Shown piece by piece: positions 1 to 8,521 of a stretch of DNA of 64,000 bases; position 1 is the first letter of the stretch; the number at the start of each line of letters is the position of its first letter. Below the pieces are notes generated by a model. The model did no database searches, was not told the DNA's origin, and was given only the letters and a program-made list of their open reading frames with translations. The DNA is taken from the NCBI RefSeq assembly GCF_002251245.1, contig NZ_NPJG01000042.1:1-64000 (forward strand), given 5' to 3'. The translations under genes and the position numbers were made by a program. This stretch comes from Prevotella sp. P5-92. Its GTDB lineage: Bacteria; Bacteroidota; Bacteroidia; Bacteroidales; Bacteroidaceae.

Positions 1-2
1 AA

Positions 3-155
3 TCTGTGTGCGACTTCTACAATTTGAAGTTGTATGCTTTTTTTGAAACAGGTGACATTTTGGATACAAATGGATATGAAGCCAAAGGCTTGAACAATGC
101 CAACCATAGTTTAAACAAACTTTATATTGCTTTAGAAACGGCAACCTACATCTGA
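3..155 (+). CDS. Hypothetical protein, C-terminal fragment (5' end outside window)
   Basis: An open frame enters the window and ends at the TGA at 153-155, giving 50 residues that finish in ALETATYI. There is no start codon inside the window. It has an ordinary soluble composition with an LxxLYxALE-like helical tail. I do not recognise a family. It lies just outside the mobilization genes and runs in the opposite direction, so it could be cargo of the same element or flanking chromosome. Confidence 0.5.
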   Translation, partial: SVCDFYNLKLYAFFETGDILDTNGYEAKGLNNANHSLNKLYIALETATYI

Positions 156-349
156 AGTATATCAGAATTGTAAATTCCCATTTAGCGGACTATATAAAAA
201 GTATTCCATAACCATCTATACGTGGTTTACGGAATGCTTACTTTATAACAATTAGGTTTACACTCGTTTATTTTGACGGTGCAAAGTTACTCATGCTATC
301 TGGCTCCCACAACGGGCAATAGTGCACATTTTCAAGAAAATGACGTTTT

Positions 350-404
350 CAAGAAAAAAAATATCCCTACAAACTTAGACTATGCCAAGTTTCGTAGGGA
401 TTTT
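350..404 (-). terminator. Rho-independent terminator for the mobilization operon
   Basis: ATCCCTACAAACTT (363-376) pairs with AAGTTTCGTAGGGAT (387-401) with one bulged base. Read on the minus strand the stem is followed by a long T run (the A tract at about 351-360). It sits just past the last minus-strand gene (stop at 424). Confidence 0.75.
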
Positions 405-423
405 GGAGGGTATAAACATTAGA

Positions 424-1041
424 TTACTTCGTCCAGTGGTAGTGACTGTCGAGCATCAGGAAGATAGCCAAGCCGAAAATAACGAGTCCAAGGACAAAGA
501 AGAACCAGAAGAAATACTGCACATAGTGTCCGAGGTAGGTTCCGTCGTACTCCTTGTACCTTTCCTGAACCCTTCTACGTTCTTCATAAAACATTTGATT
601 GACCTCACGGATATGCTTCTGCATCTGAGTGGTCATCCATTCATGTTGTTTGTCGAACATGTCCTGAATCTTCTTCCAGTCAACATCATCGACTCTGACT
701 GAAACCTTCAACTTGGTTGGGGCATCCTTCAGAACATTGTCAATGTGGGTATTGATGGTGTCAACCTTACCACTGATAGTGTCAACGGCATTGCCAAGAG
801 CAGTCTGAGCTGAATTGTACTTACGGATGGCAGACTCCAGTTGAAGAGTTGCATTGATCCAAGTGTTGGTCGCTTTGTCAATGTTCTCACTCAACTGCCT
901 GAGTTCAGGCGCACGACTGACAACAGCATCCTCGGCATCATGCTCTTCAATCTCTTCCTGGACTTCGTTCATCATGTCATCGAAGTCAGGCTTCTGCTCG
1001 TCATCTTCGATGAGTTCTTCTACATGTTTTGTTCTTCTCAT
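424..1041 (-). CDS. Mobilization-linked membrane protein with coiled-coil region
   Basis: 205 residues starting MRRTKHVEEL at 1041. A longer frame to 1122 exists but would overlap the relaxase, so I prefer the start 17 bases after the relaxase stop. The N-terminus is strongly acidic. The middle (about 60-150) is heptad-rich and probably coiled coil. Near residue 175 a hydrophobic helix (YFFWFFFVLGLVIFGLAIFL) forms one membrane segment, leaving a short tail. It is last in the mob operon and directly upstream of a terminator. Such proteins often follow the relaxase in Bacteroidales mobilizable elements; their role is unknown. The same bases, ACATATCAATGAG, surround this start and that of the recombinase at 5126. 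Confidence 0.7.
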   Translation of the reverse strand: MRRTKHVEELIEDDEQKPDFDDMMNEVQEEIEEHDAEDAVVSRAPELRQLSENIDKATNTWINATLQLESAIRKYNSAQTALGNAVDTISGKVDTINTHIDNVLKDAPTKLKVSVRVDDVDWKKIQDMFDKQHEWMTTQMQKHIREVNQMFYEERRRVQERYKEYDGTYLGHYVQYFFWFFFVLGLVIFGLAIFLMLDSHYHWTK

Positions 1042-1058
1042 TGATATGTAGGATTTGT

Positions 1059-2297
1059 CTAACGGTGGAATGAACGTCTTTTCTGCGGTGGCTTGCACAT
1101 GGCATGAGCCATCTGGAGGCAACGGCGAGCCCGCTCACGCTCGTCTTCGTCATCATCCTTACCCCAACCAGAGGAAGGAGCAGAACCACCACCGCCACAA
1201 GATTCGGACACGGTTGTTGCTGCATCAATCATATCAAGGAAGAGAAGCATACCTACATGAGAAATGTCCTCTCTTGATGCAGTCATATCAGAATCAGGAA
1301 CCTGAACCTCATTGAGGAAGATGTCCTTGACCGTGTTCGGAATATAGATTCTCTTCATTTCACCGCTAACATTGACATTGAAGGCAGTCTTGGTAGCAAC
1401 TGGCAATGGCTTAGAATTGGACTGGGTAGGTTTCGTTGTCTGAGCAACATGGCGAGCAGGGCGAGCCGGTGAAACGGAAGGTGAAGCAGGTCGCATCTTG
1501 ACCTGAGTAGGCTTAGGATGCATCTTCTTCCATGTGGCTTCAAGCTGTGATACCATGAACTTTCGACCGATGGCAGAAGCCTTGAACACTGAGGCATTCT
1601 TGCCGATGGTGTAGCCCACAAGTTTGCAGTTAGTAGTGTCATACCTTGGATTGACCTCATAGCCTCTCATGCGAAGCATATCAAAGTAACGGTCAATGTC
1701 GAAACTATCCATCTTCTGAAGGGTATATTCGCAAAACTCCGCTATATCTTGTTGGCGCATTTCACGAACCTCCTGAGGTTGCTCCCAACCATGCCTTGCG
1801 TTGATAATTTCCGCAGCCCTTATTGCTCTGATGTGAACATCGTGAACATCGTTGGTCTTGCCGTCATTATCCACACGGCAACAGTCAAGATGCAGGTGAA
1901 GGGTTCCAGACTTGGAATCCCGATGCAAGGCAGCAACACTCATAGAATTGCGGAAATTGGTCTTGACCTTCTCCTTAAAGCCTTTGGGTAAAAGTCCGAC
2001 TGAATCCAAAGCTTCCAATCCTTCATCAGCGAGGTTTGCCCAGTCATCCAAGGTATAGTTCTCTGACTCTTCCTTGGATGGGGAGAGTACAAACGTGGTC
2101 ATGAAGCGTTCCAACTTTCGCCCAACAGTCCTGTCCTGTTGATGCAACTGGCAGTGATGCTTCATCCGATACCAGATTTCGGTGGCATCGAGATAGTCAG
2201 GCATGTGGTTCACCTTGACCACGGTTGCATCCTCCTTCTCCATTGCGTACCTTGCGGCATTGCCGCCATAGGCTACTGGTCTTGCGAGTATAATCAT
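1059..2297 (-). CDS. Relaxase / mobilization nuclease (MobA/BmgA-like)
   Basis: 412 residues. This is the DNA-nicking transesterase that would cut oriT and pilot the single strand into a recipient. The N-terminal 150 residues carry the relaxase signature: Tyr10 and Tyr17 near the N-terminus, and a metal-binding histidine cluster with His125 and then HLH at 134-136 in the run TLHLHLDCCRVD, followed by acidic residues. The C-terminal half (from about 270) is Pro/Ser/Lys-rich and probably unstructured, ending in a highly charged tail. The start codon overlaps the stop of the MobC-like gene (ATGA, 2294-2297), implying translational coupling. The family resembles the MobP-like relaxases of small Bacteroides mobilizable transposons. 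Which tyrosine is catalytic cannot be told by eye. Confidence 0.85.
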   Translation of the reverse strand: MIILARPVAYGGNAARYAMEKEDATVVKVNHMPDYLDATEIWYRMKHHCQLHQQDRTVGRKLERFMTTFVLSPSKEESENYTLDDWANLADEGLEALDSVGLLPKGFKEKVKTNFRNSMSVAALHRDSKSGTLHLHLDCCRVDNDGKTNDVHDVHIRAIRAAEIINARHGWEQPQEVREMRQQDIAEFCEYTLQKMDSFDIDRYFDMLRMRGYEVNPRYDTTNCKLVGYTIGKNASVFKASAIGRKFMVSQLEATWKKMHPKPTQVKMRPASPSVSPARPARHVAQTTKPTQSNSKPLPVATKTAFNVNVSGEMKRIYIPNTVKDIFLNEVQVPDSDMTASREDISHVGMLLFLDMIDAATTVSESCGGGGSAPSSGWGKDDDEDERERARRCLQMAHAMCKPPQKRRSFHR

Positions 2298-2692
2298 TCG
2301 TCTTCTTGAACTTTGGTCAGTACAGGAGAAGTAAGGTTGTCTTCAATGCTATACCAGTGTTTGATGAGTCGTTCAACGGCTTCAATCCACCACTTCATGA
2401 ACTTTGGAGATCTGAACATCTTCTGCTTTTCCTCGGGTGAAGCATCGTGCAACTTACTGCGGACTTTTATCAAGTCGGTACGTGCCTCAGTCAGAGAGTT
2501 CAGGGCTTTGCTTTCCTCTGGAGTGAGTCGCTGACGTGGGTGATGCTTCTTGCCAGTCTCAACGAGATACTTGCCTATGCTCATACCACATTCCTTAGCG
2601 AGTTTTTTCAGTTCCTTCCAGTCCTTATCGGTACAGCGGAAGGAATGCACCCTTGTGGGTGTCTTCTTGATAATCTTCTTTTTCTTAGCCAT
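2294..2692 (-). CDS. MobC-like relaxosome accessory protein
   Basis: 132 residues with a very basic N-terminus (MAKKKKIIKKTP), then a ribbon-helix-helix-like segment (about 14-50, including VHSFRCTDKDWKELKKLAKECGMSIGKYL broken over strand and helices) and a C-terminal helical region. This pattern matches the plasmid mobilization MobC/NikA-type accessory proteins that bind oriT and help the relaxase open the strand. It is immediately upstream of, and overlaps by 4 bases, the relaxase gene. The non-coding region just before its start is the logical site of oriT. Confidence 0.75.
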   Translation of the reverse strand: MAKKKKIIKKTPTRVHSFRCTDKDWKELKKLAKECGMSIGKYLVETGKKHHPRQRLTPEESKALNSLTEARTDLIKVRSKLHDASPEEKQKMFRSPKFMKWWIEAVERLIKHWYSIEDNLTSPVLTKVQEDE

Positions 2693-2980
2693 ATCTTTGA
2701 ATATGATTAAAGGGATGAATATAAATCAGTAAAAAAGAAGGACATAGGTCTGCGAGCCTGCGAGTAGCCCGAGAAACTTTTAGGACTGCATAAATTTGGT
2801 CACAAATAATGTAGTACAAAAGGATTTCTCGAAAAGTACCTCTTAAAAATCGGTCCTTTTACCTGCTAAGTTCCCGTCAGGGCTTAGAAAGTCGTTTCGG
2901 CTTGCCGTGTTGTCCTGTATCGGTAAACGTCCTTTGGGATGGTTTGGCGGTGCAGGTCGCATTCCTGAGTCCTCAGACGG
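2693..2980. other. Non-coding region upstream of mobC/mobA; candidate oriT
   Basis: 288 bases without a credible gene. It contains GTCTGCGAGCCTGCGAG (about 2749-2765), a short direct repeat of CTGCGAG, and an imperfect hairpin CTAAG...CCC...GGG...CTTAG (2866-2887). By position directly upstream of the mobC-relaxase pair this is where oriT is normally found. No nick-site consensus could be confirmed by eye. Confidence 0.4.
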
Positions 2981-3808
2981 CTATTTGTTGCCGTTCTGGT
3001 TGTAGTAGCCGTTAGGCTTCTGATAGCCGTTGAAAGGCGGTCTTTGATTGCCGTTAGGCTGTTGTGGCTGCTGTCCTCCTTGCTGAGAAGGTATCTGCTC
3101 ATGCTGCTTCCCTTCATTCTGCTTGCCATCGGCTTCACCTTGGGGAGAAGGGCTGTCAGCAGACTGCGGGGAATTGTTTTCAGGAGGTGATGTTGACTTG
3201 TTGCCATCTGCTCCAGACTTACCCACATTGCCACTATCATTAGATTGTGGTGATTGGTGCGACACATTGCCAGTTGTCTGAGGATTGTTGCCCTCGGCAG
3301 AGTCATTGGATTTGTCATCGGCAGAAGCAGAACCTTCCTTGTCCTTCTTCTTGTCATCAGGATCCTCAGTGATGATGACCTTGGAGGCAGGAACTTCCGC
3401 ATGGATGATTGCCGTACTGTCGTTATTGCGCTTTAAGGCAAAGGCATTCGACACGAACTTGGCATCAACATACCAGCCTGAGAGACAATGAAGGGTGTAG
3501 ATGCGGTTATCTTCCACTTCCTGAGAAGAGAAAATGCCCACAGCCTCCATAGCATCCAACAGCTTTGGAACCGTCTTGCGGTCTTTGTCCCAGAGTTTGG
3601 CAAGTTGGGTATTGTCAACCATAACTTGACCTGCCAAGATTTCTACTTGCTTGGTCTTGCTGATTTGCACAAGTTTTGGAACTGGCTCGGCAAGATCCAC
3701 AAGCGACATGAAGCATTCCATACGGTCAATCTTGTACTTCTTGCTTCGAAGATGCTTCAACTGCTCTTCAGAGAAAGTGAAGCAACGATGTAATTTTTTA
3801 TCGTCCAT
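2981..3808 (-). CDS. HTH replication/mobilization protein with low-complexity tail
   Basis: 275 residues in two parts. Residues 1-140 look like a folded DNA-binding domain: MDDKKLHRCFTFSEEQ opens it, and a winged-helix-like stretch around 62-100 (QVMVDNTQLAKLWDKDRKTV) resembles a helix-turn-helix. From about 150 to the end the protein is Ser/Asn/Gly/Gln/Pro-rich with many QQP, NGN and GGQ runs and is surely disordered. Proteins of this build occur in Bacteroidales integrative elements between int and mob genes and are usually left hypothetical. It might regulate excision or act at the origin. The tail resembles none of the other genes here and may vary in length between strains. Confidence 0.6.
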   Translation of the reverse strand: MDDKKLHRCFTFSEEQLKHLRSKKYKIDRMECFMSLVDLAEPVPKLVQISKTKQVEILAGQVMVDNTQLAKLWDKDRKTVPKLLDAMEAVGIFSSQEVEDNRIYTLHCLSGWYVDAKFVSNAFALKRNNDSTAIIHAEVPASKVIITEDPDDKKKDKEGSASADDKSNDSAEGNNPQTTGNVSHQSPQSNDSGNVGKSGADGNKSTSPPENNSPQSADSPSPQGEADGKQNEGKQHEQIPSQQGGQQPQQPNGNQRPPFNGYQKPNGYYNQNGNK

Positions 3809-3875
3809 AGTCTATGATATTATTGAAATGTAACCGAATAAAGGGAAAAGGAATATGCCATCAAAAAGAAGAGAA

Positions 3876-5126
3876 TCACTGGATAAGTTCAACCAGGGAT
3901 TTCTTCATGTCATCATCAATGACTCGGTATCGGGCAAAAGCAACGCTGCCTTTGGCATGACCAGACATAGAAGCAACCAAATCAGGGTCTTTGACCATGC
4001 GGTAAAGATTACCGATAAAAGTCCTTCGTGCAAGATGAGAGGTAGCCACATCTGAGATTGGCTTCTTCTCTTCAAGCCGTGTCTTAGGGTTAATCACAGT
4101 GACAACACGATTTACCTTGGCACGCTTCAAGATTCTACGGATAGCATCGTTGAACTTGAAGTTATAATGCTTGGGGAAGATTGGTTCATCATCACCATGG
4201 TCATGGCCATCAAGGATAGCCATAGCCTTGGGGATAAGAGGAACCCTTACAACGTCACCTAACTTGCCCTTGGTCTTGATGGGGATATATTCCAGAACAC
4301 CGTCAATAATGTTCTTGGGGGTGAAGGTCACAAGATCACTATGACGGCATCCGACCATACACTGAAACACGAACATATCACGATACTCAGCAAGTTCTGC
4401 ATCATCCGTTAGGTCTGCATCCAGAACTTGGTCACGCTCCTGAATGGTCAGGAAATATGGAGTGCCATAGAGTGCCTTGGGCATGTCATAGCCAAAGAAG
4501 GGGTCATTGTTTGTGACTCCCTGCTTTCGTACCCAGTTGCAGACGGTACGCATCAAGGTCATGTTAGTGACGATGGTATTCATAGATATGTCATAGTCAG
4601 AAGACAGGAAATCCGCAAACACACGAAGATCATCGGCAGTCATGCTGTCAATGTTCATCGGGTGTTTGTGTTCATCCTCAAAACGAGTAACCTTGTCAAT
4701 CAGGCATCGGGTGTTGCACTCCTGATGCTTGCCGAAATGCTTGTTCTGAAGGTACCTCTCTGCCCAGATGACAAAGGATTTGCTTACCGCCATGCCACTG
4801 CCCATGCAATAGGCATTGGGGTGGTGATAGGCAAATATCAGTCGTCTTAGCCAGTCGGAGTTTGCTCCGATATAGTATTCCCTGGTTATGATACCTGTAA
4901 TCTCCTTGACCTGTGAGTCAAAGAGGTTTCTGGTATCGTCATCCACAAGATTGACACGGCTCTTGTAGCCCTGTCGTTCTTGGCTCCAGTGATTGGGATT
5001 GATCTGAAGTTCGCTTGCGCACTTGACATCAAGCCCTTTGTCACGGACACGGAAGTACACCGAAGCACGGCTGTCAAGGTCGTTCTTCGATGTATCTTTC
5101 TGACGTATGTAAGCGGTAACTCTCAT
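3876..5126 (-). CDS. Tyrosine recombinase (third integrase-like protein)
   Basis: 416 residues from MRVTAYIRQKD at 5126; the frame is open further upstream to 5210, but that would overlap the preceding gene and encode a non-homologous leader. An N-terminal arm-binding region (1-100) precedes a SAM-like core-binding domain (about 120-220) and the catalytic domain. The catalytic set is intact: Arg in GCRHSDLV, His and Arg in HLARRTF, His in SGHAKGS and the nucleophile Tyr in FARYRVI. It follows the 107-aa protein by 37 bases. In Tn4555-like elements a second recombinase-like gene assists target choice; that role here is inference. Confidence 0.85.
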   Translation of the reverse strand: MRVTAYIRQKDTSKNDLDSRASVYFRVRDKGLDVKCASELQINPNHWSQERQGYKSRVNLVDDDTRNLFDSQVKEITGIITREYYIGANSDWLRRLIFAYHHPNAYCMGSGMAVSKSFVIWAERYLQNKHFGKHQECNTRCLIDKVTRFEDEHKHPMNIDSMTADDLRVFADFLSSDYDISMNTIVTNMTLMRTVCNWVRKQGVTNNDPFFGYDMPKALYGTPYFLTIQERDQVLDADLTDDAELAEYRDMFVFQCMVGCRHSDLVTFTPKNIIDGVLEYIPIKTKGKLGDVVRVPLIPKAMAILDGHDHGDDEPIFPKHYNFKFNDAIRRILKRAKVNRVVTVINPKTRLEEKKPISDVATSHLARRTFIGNLYRMVKDPDLVASMSGHAKGSVAFARYRVIDDDMKKSLVELIQ

Positions 5127-5163
5127 TGATATGTCTATGATATGACAAAAGGGAAAGAAGAAA

Positions 5164-5487
5164 CTATCTGCGGAAATGCAGGTGACGATGCTCGGGATAG
5201 TCCGAAGCAATGTCCTTCAGCTGCTGTTCAAGTCGCTCGTTCTGGTATGGAGTGAGCGCATGGATAGCCTTGATGCAGACACTCTGCACAAGCAGGGTTC
5301 GTCTGCCGATAGTGTTTTCTTGGTCAATGCCCTTGTTGGCATGTGAAATCTCGCACAGTTCATTGAAGGCATCCTTCATACTGTGATAGCCTGTGCCATC
5401 CTTGGCATAGGTAACGGCAAGGCTGGCTACCTGAGCCAGTTTGTCGTTGTACTGCTGTTGATTGAAATCCTGATTCATAATACTCAT
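5164..5487 (-). CDS. Hypothetical protein of the mobilizable element
   Basis: 107 residues with no recognised domain. It is mostly helical in appearance, charged, with a Gln/Asn-rich start (MSIMNQDFNQQQYN) and a basic end (EHRHLHFRR). The start codon at 5487 lies 4 bases after the stop of the excisionase-like gene and its own stop lies 37 bases before the recombinase, so it is almost certainly co-transcribed with both. It may be a small accessory factor for excision. Confidence 0.55.
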   Translation of the reverse strand: MSIMNQDFNQQQYNDKLAQVASLAVTYAKDGTGYHSMKDAFNELCEISHANKGIDQENTIGRRTLLVQSVCIKAIHALTPYQNERLEQQLKDIASDYPEHRHLHFRR

Positions 5488-5490
5488 TGA

Positions 5491-5811
5491 TTAGTGGTTG
5501 GCAAGTTCATTCAGCTTCTGGGCTGCTGCCTCCTTGGTCTCAGCCTCAGACATGCTGCGGTTCTGACGCATCCACTTCAGAAGTTCAGCCTTCTCAAAGT
5601 AGATGAGTTTGCCGTTTGGACGGAAGAAAGGAAGCTCATGACGATGGGTCATCTTGTAGAGACTGCTCTTTGATATACCCATGAAAAGGGCTGCTTCTTC
5701 AAGTGTCAATACCTCCTTGGCTGCGCTGAGAGTGTTCTCCAGAACCTCGATGCGATGCTCAAATGACTCTACCTTCAAAAGAAGAGTCTCGTTGTCAATA
5801 GTCTTATTCAT
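5491..5811 (-). CDS. Excisionase-family HTH protein
   Basis: 106 residues. A coiled N-terminus (1-34) leads into a MerR/Xis-like winged helix-turn-helix (about 36-85: LTLEEAALFMGISKSSLYKM, then LPFFRPNGKLIYF and a final helix ELLKWMRQN). This is the helix-turn-helix type 17 pattern of excisionases and directionality factors, which bend DNA at attachment sites. It lies between two tyrosine recombinase genes, which supports a role in controlling excision of this element. Its C-terminal tail is rich in Ala and Glu. Confidence 0.75.
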   Translation of the reverse strand: MNKTIDNETLLLKVESFEHRIEVLENTLSAAKEVLTLEEAALFMGISKSSLYKMTHRHELPFFRPNGKLIYFEKAELLKWMRQNRSMSEAETKEAAAQKLNELANH

Positions 5812-5959
5812 AATCTTGATATTTAGTTGTTTACGTTATCCTGAATGCTTGGTTTTGAGATAGCAAGCCCCTAAGGGTAGCGGAAACCACTACCTTGAAT
5901 CAGGGCACTGCTTTTGATGAAATGAAACTGGTTGTTATCCTGAATCGGCTCGTTAGCCG

Positions 5960-7222
5960 TTATTCGTTATCCTGTATATCTATGACCTTGCGAGGGTGCG
6001 TGTTGGTCGCTGCCGTTCGCTTGGTTCGTGGAATCTTCTTGTTCTCGGTGTGTGGCTTGCGACTCCTGAATACCGTCTTGGTATTGGAGATAGCCTTGAC
6101 CTTTTCCTCAGTCAGCACGTCTGCATAGACTGCGGTTGATTTGAGCGACTTGTGACCCATGAGTTTCTTGGTGGTCTCGATGTCACCAGTAGCCGCTTGG
6201 ATCAATGTGCCAAAGGTATGTCGGGAGGTATGGAAGGAGATTGTCTTCGTGATACCTACCTTCTTGGCTATTCGTTTGAGAGCTGCATCCACATTGGCAT
6301 GGGCAGGAAGGTGGAAAACCTTGTCATCCTTCTTGGGTGGCATCCATGCTTCTGCGGTTGAGCAGATTGGGACGGCATTGAGTTCCTTGGTCTTCTTCTG
6401 GACGATTACAAGTGTGTTCGTTACCTCGTTCCTCATGATGTTTGACCATCGCAAAGCCCTTATGTCGCTGATGCGTAGTCCTGTAAGGCAAGCGAAGCCA
6501 AATGCCAACTGGGTTTCCCTGACTCCGTTAGTCTCTTCGGATGCCATGAAGAGTTTGAGTTCATCGGGTGTAAGGTACAGCTTGTGACCAGACTTTGGCT
6601 TGGAGATTGTGTCTTCCTTCTCCAACTGATAGAAGGGGTTTGCCTTCAACTTGCCAGTCTTGACTGCCTTGTTGAATACTGCGACAATGCGTTGCTGCAT
6701 GTTCCGCAAACTGGCATTACTCAACGGCTTTGCCTTGACTCTCACATACTTCTGAGGTACATAGTCATTCTTCAGCCAAAGAAAGAATGCCTTGAACCAT
6801 GTCTTATCGAACTTCATCAGAGTGATGTGCGGTCTGCGTTTGGCTTTCAGAAACTCCTTCATGCGTTCTTGAAGGTATTGAGTCTGCTCGACAGTCCTCT
6901 TGGAATATTCGGGATTGCCGTCCATCCACTCCATGTAAGTCTGGATCCAGTCAATGACTTCGGGTGAGTCATCGTTGGGAATGTCGGGTACAACCATCAA
7001 GTGACCTTTCTCGGGAATGGTCTCGGGATGAAGGACGCGCTCGGCACGAATCTCCTGCGCACGTTTCAAGGTAGCCTCGTTGCGTTCCTTTGTCTCTTGG
7101 TTAATCTCAGGGATTAGGTAGAGGGAAAGGAACTCAAACTTGCGCTTGCCATTCTCATAGATGTCAAGATACAGGCTCTTGTTGTCGTTTTCAAGGTCTT
7201 TTTGTCGAAGTGTGATGGTCAT
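5960..7222 (-). CDS. Tyrosine recombinase / site-specific integrase
   Basis: 420 residues. It has an Arm-DNA-binding N-terminal domain (MTITLRQKDLENDNKSLYLD, 1-90), a SAM-like domain (about 110-215) and a catalytic domain with Arg in GLRISDI, His and Arg in HTSRHTFG, His in LMGHKSL and Tyr in STAVYADVL. After the catalytic Tyr there is a basic tail (RSRKPHTENKKIPRTKR). It is close kin to the protein encoded at 7349-8521 (same domain order, same LYLDIY and LIPE motifs), so the two probably arose by duplication. A palindrome plus a G10 tract lies between them. Confidence 0.9.
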   Translation of the reverse strand: MTITLRQKDLENDNKSLYLDIYENGKRKFEFLSLYLIPEINQETKERNEATLKRAQEIRAERVLHPETIPEKGHLMVVPDIPNDDSPEVIDWIQTYMEWMDGNPEYSKRTVEQTQYLQERMKEFLKAKRRPHITLMKFDKTWFKAFFLWLKNDYVPQKYVRVKAKPLSNASLRNMQQRIVAVFNKAVKTGKLKANPFYQLEKEDTISKPKSGHKLYLTPDELKLFMASEETNGVRETQLAFGFACLTGLRISDIRALRWSNIMRNEVTNTLVIVQKKTKELNAVPICSTAEAWMPPKKDDKVFHLPAHANVDAALKRIAKKVGITKTISFHTSRHTFGTLIQAATGDIETTKKLMGHKSLKSTAVYADVLTEEKVKAISNTKTVFRSRKPHTENKKIPRTKRTAATNTHPRKVIDIQDNE

Positions 7223-7319
7223 ATCAATGATTGTTATAATTGGTTATACCACTGGGGTGAAACACCACCCTGGTTTATCAAAGGGGGTGATTTCAAGTCA
7301 CCTCCCTTAACTCTTTGAA

Positions 7320-7343
7320 GGGGGGGGGGTACTTTCAAAGTAC
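7320..7343. repeat. G10 homopolymer followed by palindrome GTACTTTcAAAGTAC
   Basis: Ten consecutive G (7320-7329) run straight into GTACTTTCAAAGTAC (7329-7343, 7-base arms around one C). The pair sits between two tandem recombinase genes, 5 bases past the stop codon of the upstream one and about 100 bases before the start of the downstream one. Such a G tract can slip during replication. Confidence 0.8.
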
Positions 7344-7348
7344 ATCCT

Positions 7349-8521
7349 TTACTTGAACATTCCATCAATGAGGTTGATGGCTTCCTCCTTCTTCTTATCT
7401 ACGATTTTCGCATAGATTTCAGTGGTCTGAATGTTGGTGTGACCCATCAACTTGCTTGTGGTGAACAGGTCTGCGCCAAGTGTCAGCATCATTGTGCCGA
7501 AGGTGTGACGTGAACAGTGGAAACTGATGTGCTTCTCTACACCTGCTGCCTCTGCCCATTTGCGAAGGGCTCTGCCTATGACGGTCTGAGTAGTTGGTAT
7601 ATCAAAGAAGGGAGTTGTTATTCCCTTTGGTTTTGGTAACCAACGCTTTGCCTCTTCAGAGAGTGGGATGATGACAGGCTTCTCCGTCTTCTGCATTTCC
7701 ATGTCAATATACTCGCCCTTGCCGTCAGGAGTCTTGAAAATGTGAATCGGTGCAAGTTTGTACATATCACTGAGTCGCAATCCAGTGAAACAAGCAAAGA
7801 TGAAGGCTTGCTTGACCTCTGGGCGGTAACTGTCGGTTGCCATGAGGGCTTTAAGTTCCTCAATGGTAAGGTATTCCTTCTTGCCATCCTTTGGCTGAAT
7901 GCGCTCCTTGGCATCCAGTTCCTTCATTGGATTGTTTCGGATAATACCTTGACGGACAGCATTGTTGAGAGTAGTCGAGAACATGCCGAGGTAACGGCTT
8001 GCCGTGTTCTGGCTGATAGGTCTTGGCTCAATGTACTTGCAGTGTGAGTTTGGGAAGGTGCGAAGGAACTTCACATACCCACGGCAGAAATCAGCATTGA
8101 CCTCTTCAAGGGTGATGAAGGTCTGATTGGACTCTTCAAGATATTTCTCCACGGTGTGAAGCATTTCAACACGACAATGGAGGGTTGACTTCTTGGTGCT
8201 GACTCCACCTTCACAATACTTCTTGATCCATCCTGTCAAGAGTTGTGAACCCTGCTTGACGGTTTCCCAGTCTTGCACTCCGTGACCATGGAGAGCCTTG
8301 ATGCGCTCTGCCTTGATACGTTCTGCGAGTGCCATCGTTTCCTTGTTCTGCTCCTTGCAGAGTGGATTGACCTCAGGAATGATATAGAGTTTCAGATACT
8401 CATACTTTCTGACTCCCTTCCAGTAGATGTCAAGATAGATACTCTTGTTGCCATCTGCGAGAGGTTTGAGACGAATCTTAATCGGCTCCTTCAGTTTGAC
8501 TTGTTTCTTTGGTCTTGCCAT
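7349..8521 (-). CDS. Tyrosine recombinase / primary integrase of the element
   Basis: 390 residues. It has an N-terminal arm-binding domain (PIKIRLKPLADGNKSIYLD), a core-binding domain (about 90-190) and a catalytic domain with Arg in GLRLSDM, His and Arg in HCSRHTFG, His in LMGHTNI and Tyr in TTEIYAKIV. It is the outermost gene of the block, next to the flanking chromosome, where the main integrase of mobilizable elements usually sits beside attR or attL. An A-rich stretch and a possible attachment region (8522-8849) lie upstream. All catalytic residues are present, so it should be active. Confidence 0.9.
   Translation of the reverse strand: MARPKKQVKLKEPIKIRLKPLADGNKSIYLDIYWKGVRKYEYLKLYIIPEVNPLCKEQNKETMALAERIKAERIKALHGHGVQDWETVKQGSQLLTGWIKKYCEGGVSTKKSTLHCRVEMLHTVEKYLEESNQTFITLEEVNADFCRGYVKFLRTFPNSHCKYIEPRPISQNTASRYLGMFSTTLNNAVRQGIIRNNPMKELDAKERIQPKDGKKEYLTIEELKALMATDSYRPEVKQAFIFACFTGLRLSDMYKLAPIHIFKTPDGKGEYIDMEMQKTEKPVIIPLSEEAKRWLPKPKGITTPFFDIPTTQTVIGRALRKWAEAAGVEKHISFHCSRHTFGTMMLTLGADLFTTSKLMGHTNIQTTEIYAKIVDKKKEEAINLIDGMFK

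Larger units (their letters stand above)
424..8521 (-). mobile_element. Integrative mobilizable element (relaxase, MobC-like, Xis-like, three tyrosine recombinases)
   Basis: Eight minus-strand genes form a mobilization and integration module: three tyrosine recombinases (7349-8521, 5960-7222, 3876-5126), an excisionase-like HTH protein, an HTH protein with a low-complexity tail, a MobC-like protein, a relaxase and a small membrane protein. No type IV secretion genes are visible, so transfer would rely on a helper element. The layout recalls Bacteroides mobilizable transposons of the NBU/Tn4555 kind, which combine int, accessory integrase-like genes, xis and mob. I could not find a convincing direct repeat marking the ends, so the limits given are those of the gene block. 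The true ends probably lie outside it, on the right somewhere in 8522-9050. Confidence 0.7.

Noticed and set aside
2884-3402. 172-codon frame overlapping the HTH protein
   Set aside because: Shadow of the low-complexity tail; the HTH protein frame has the domain and sensible spacing.
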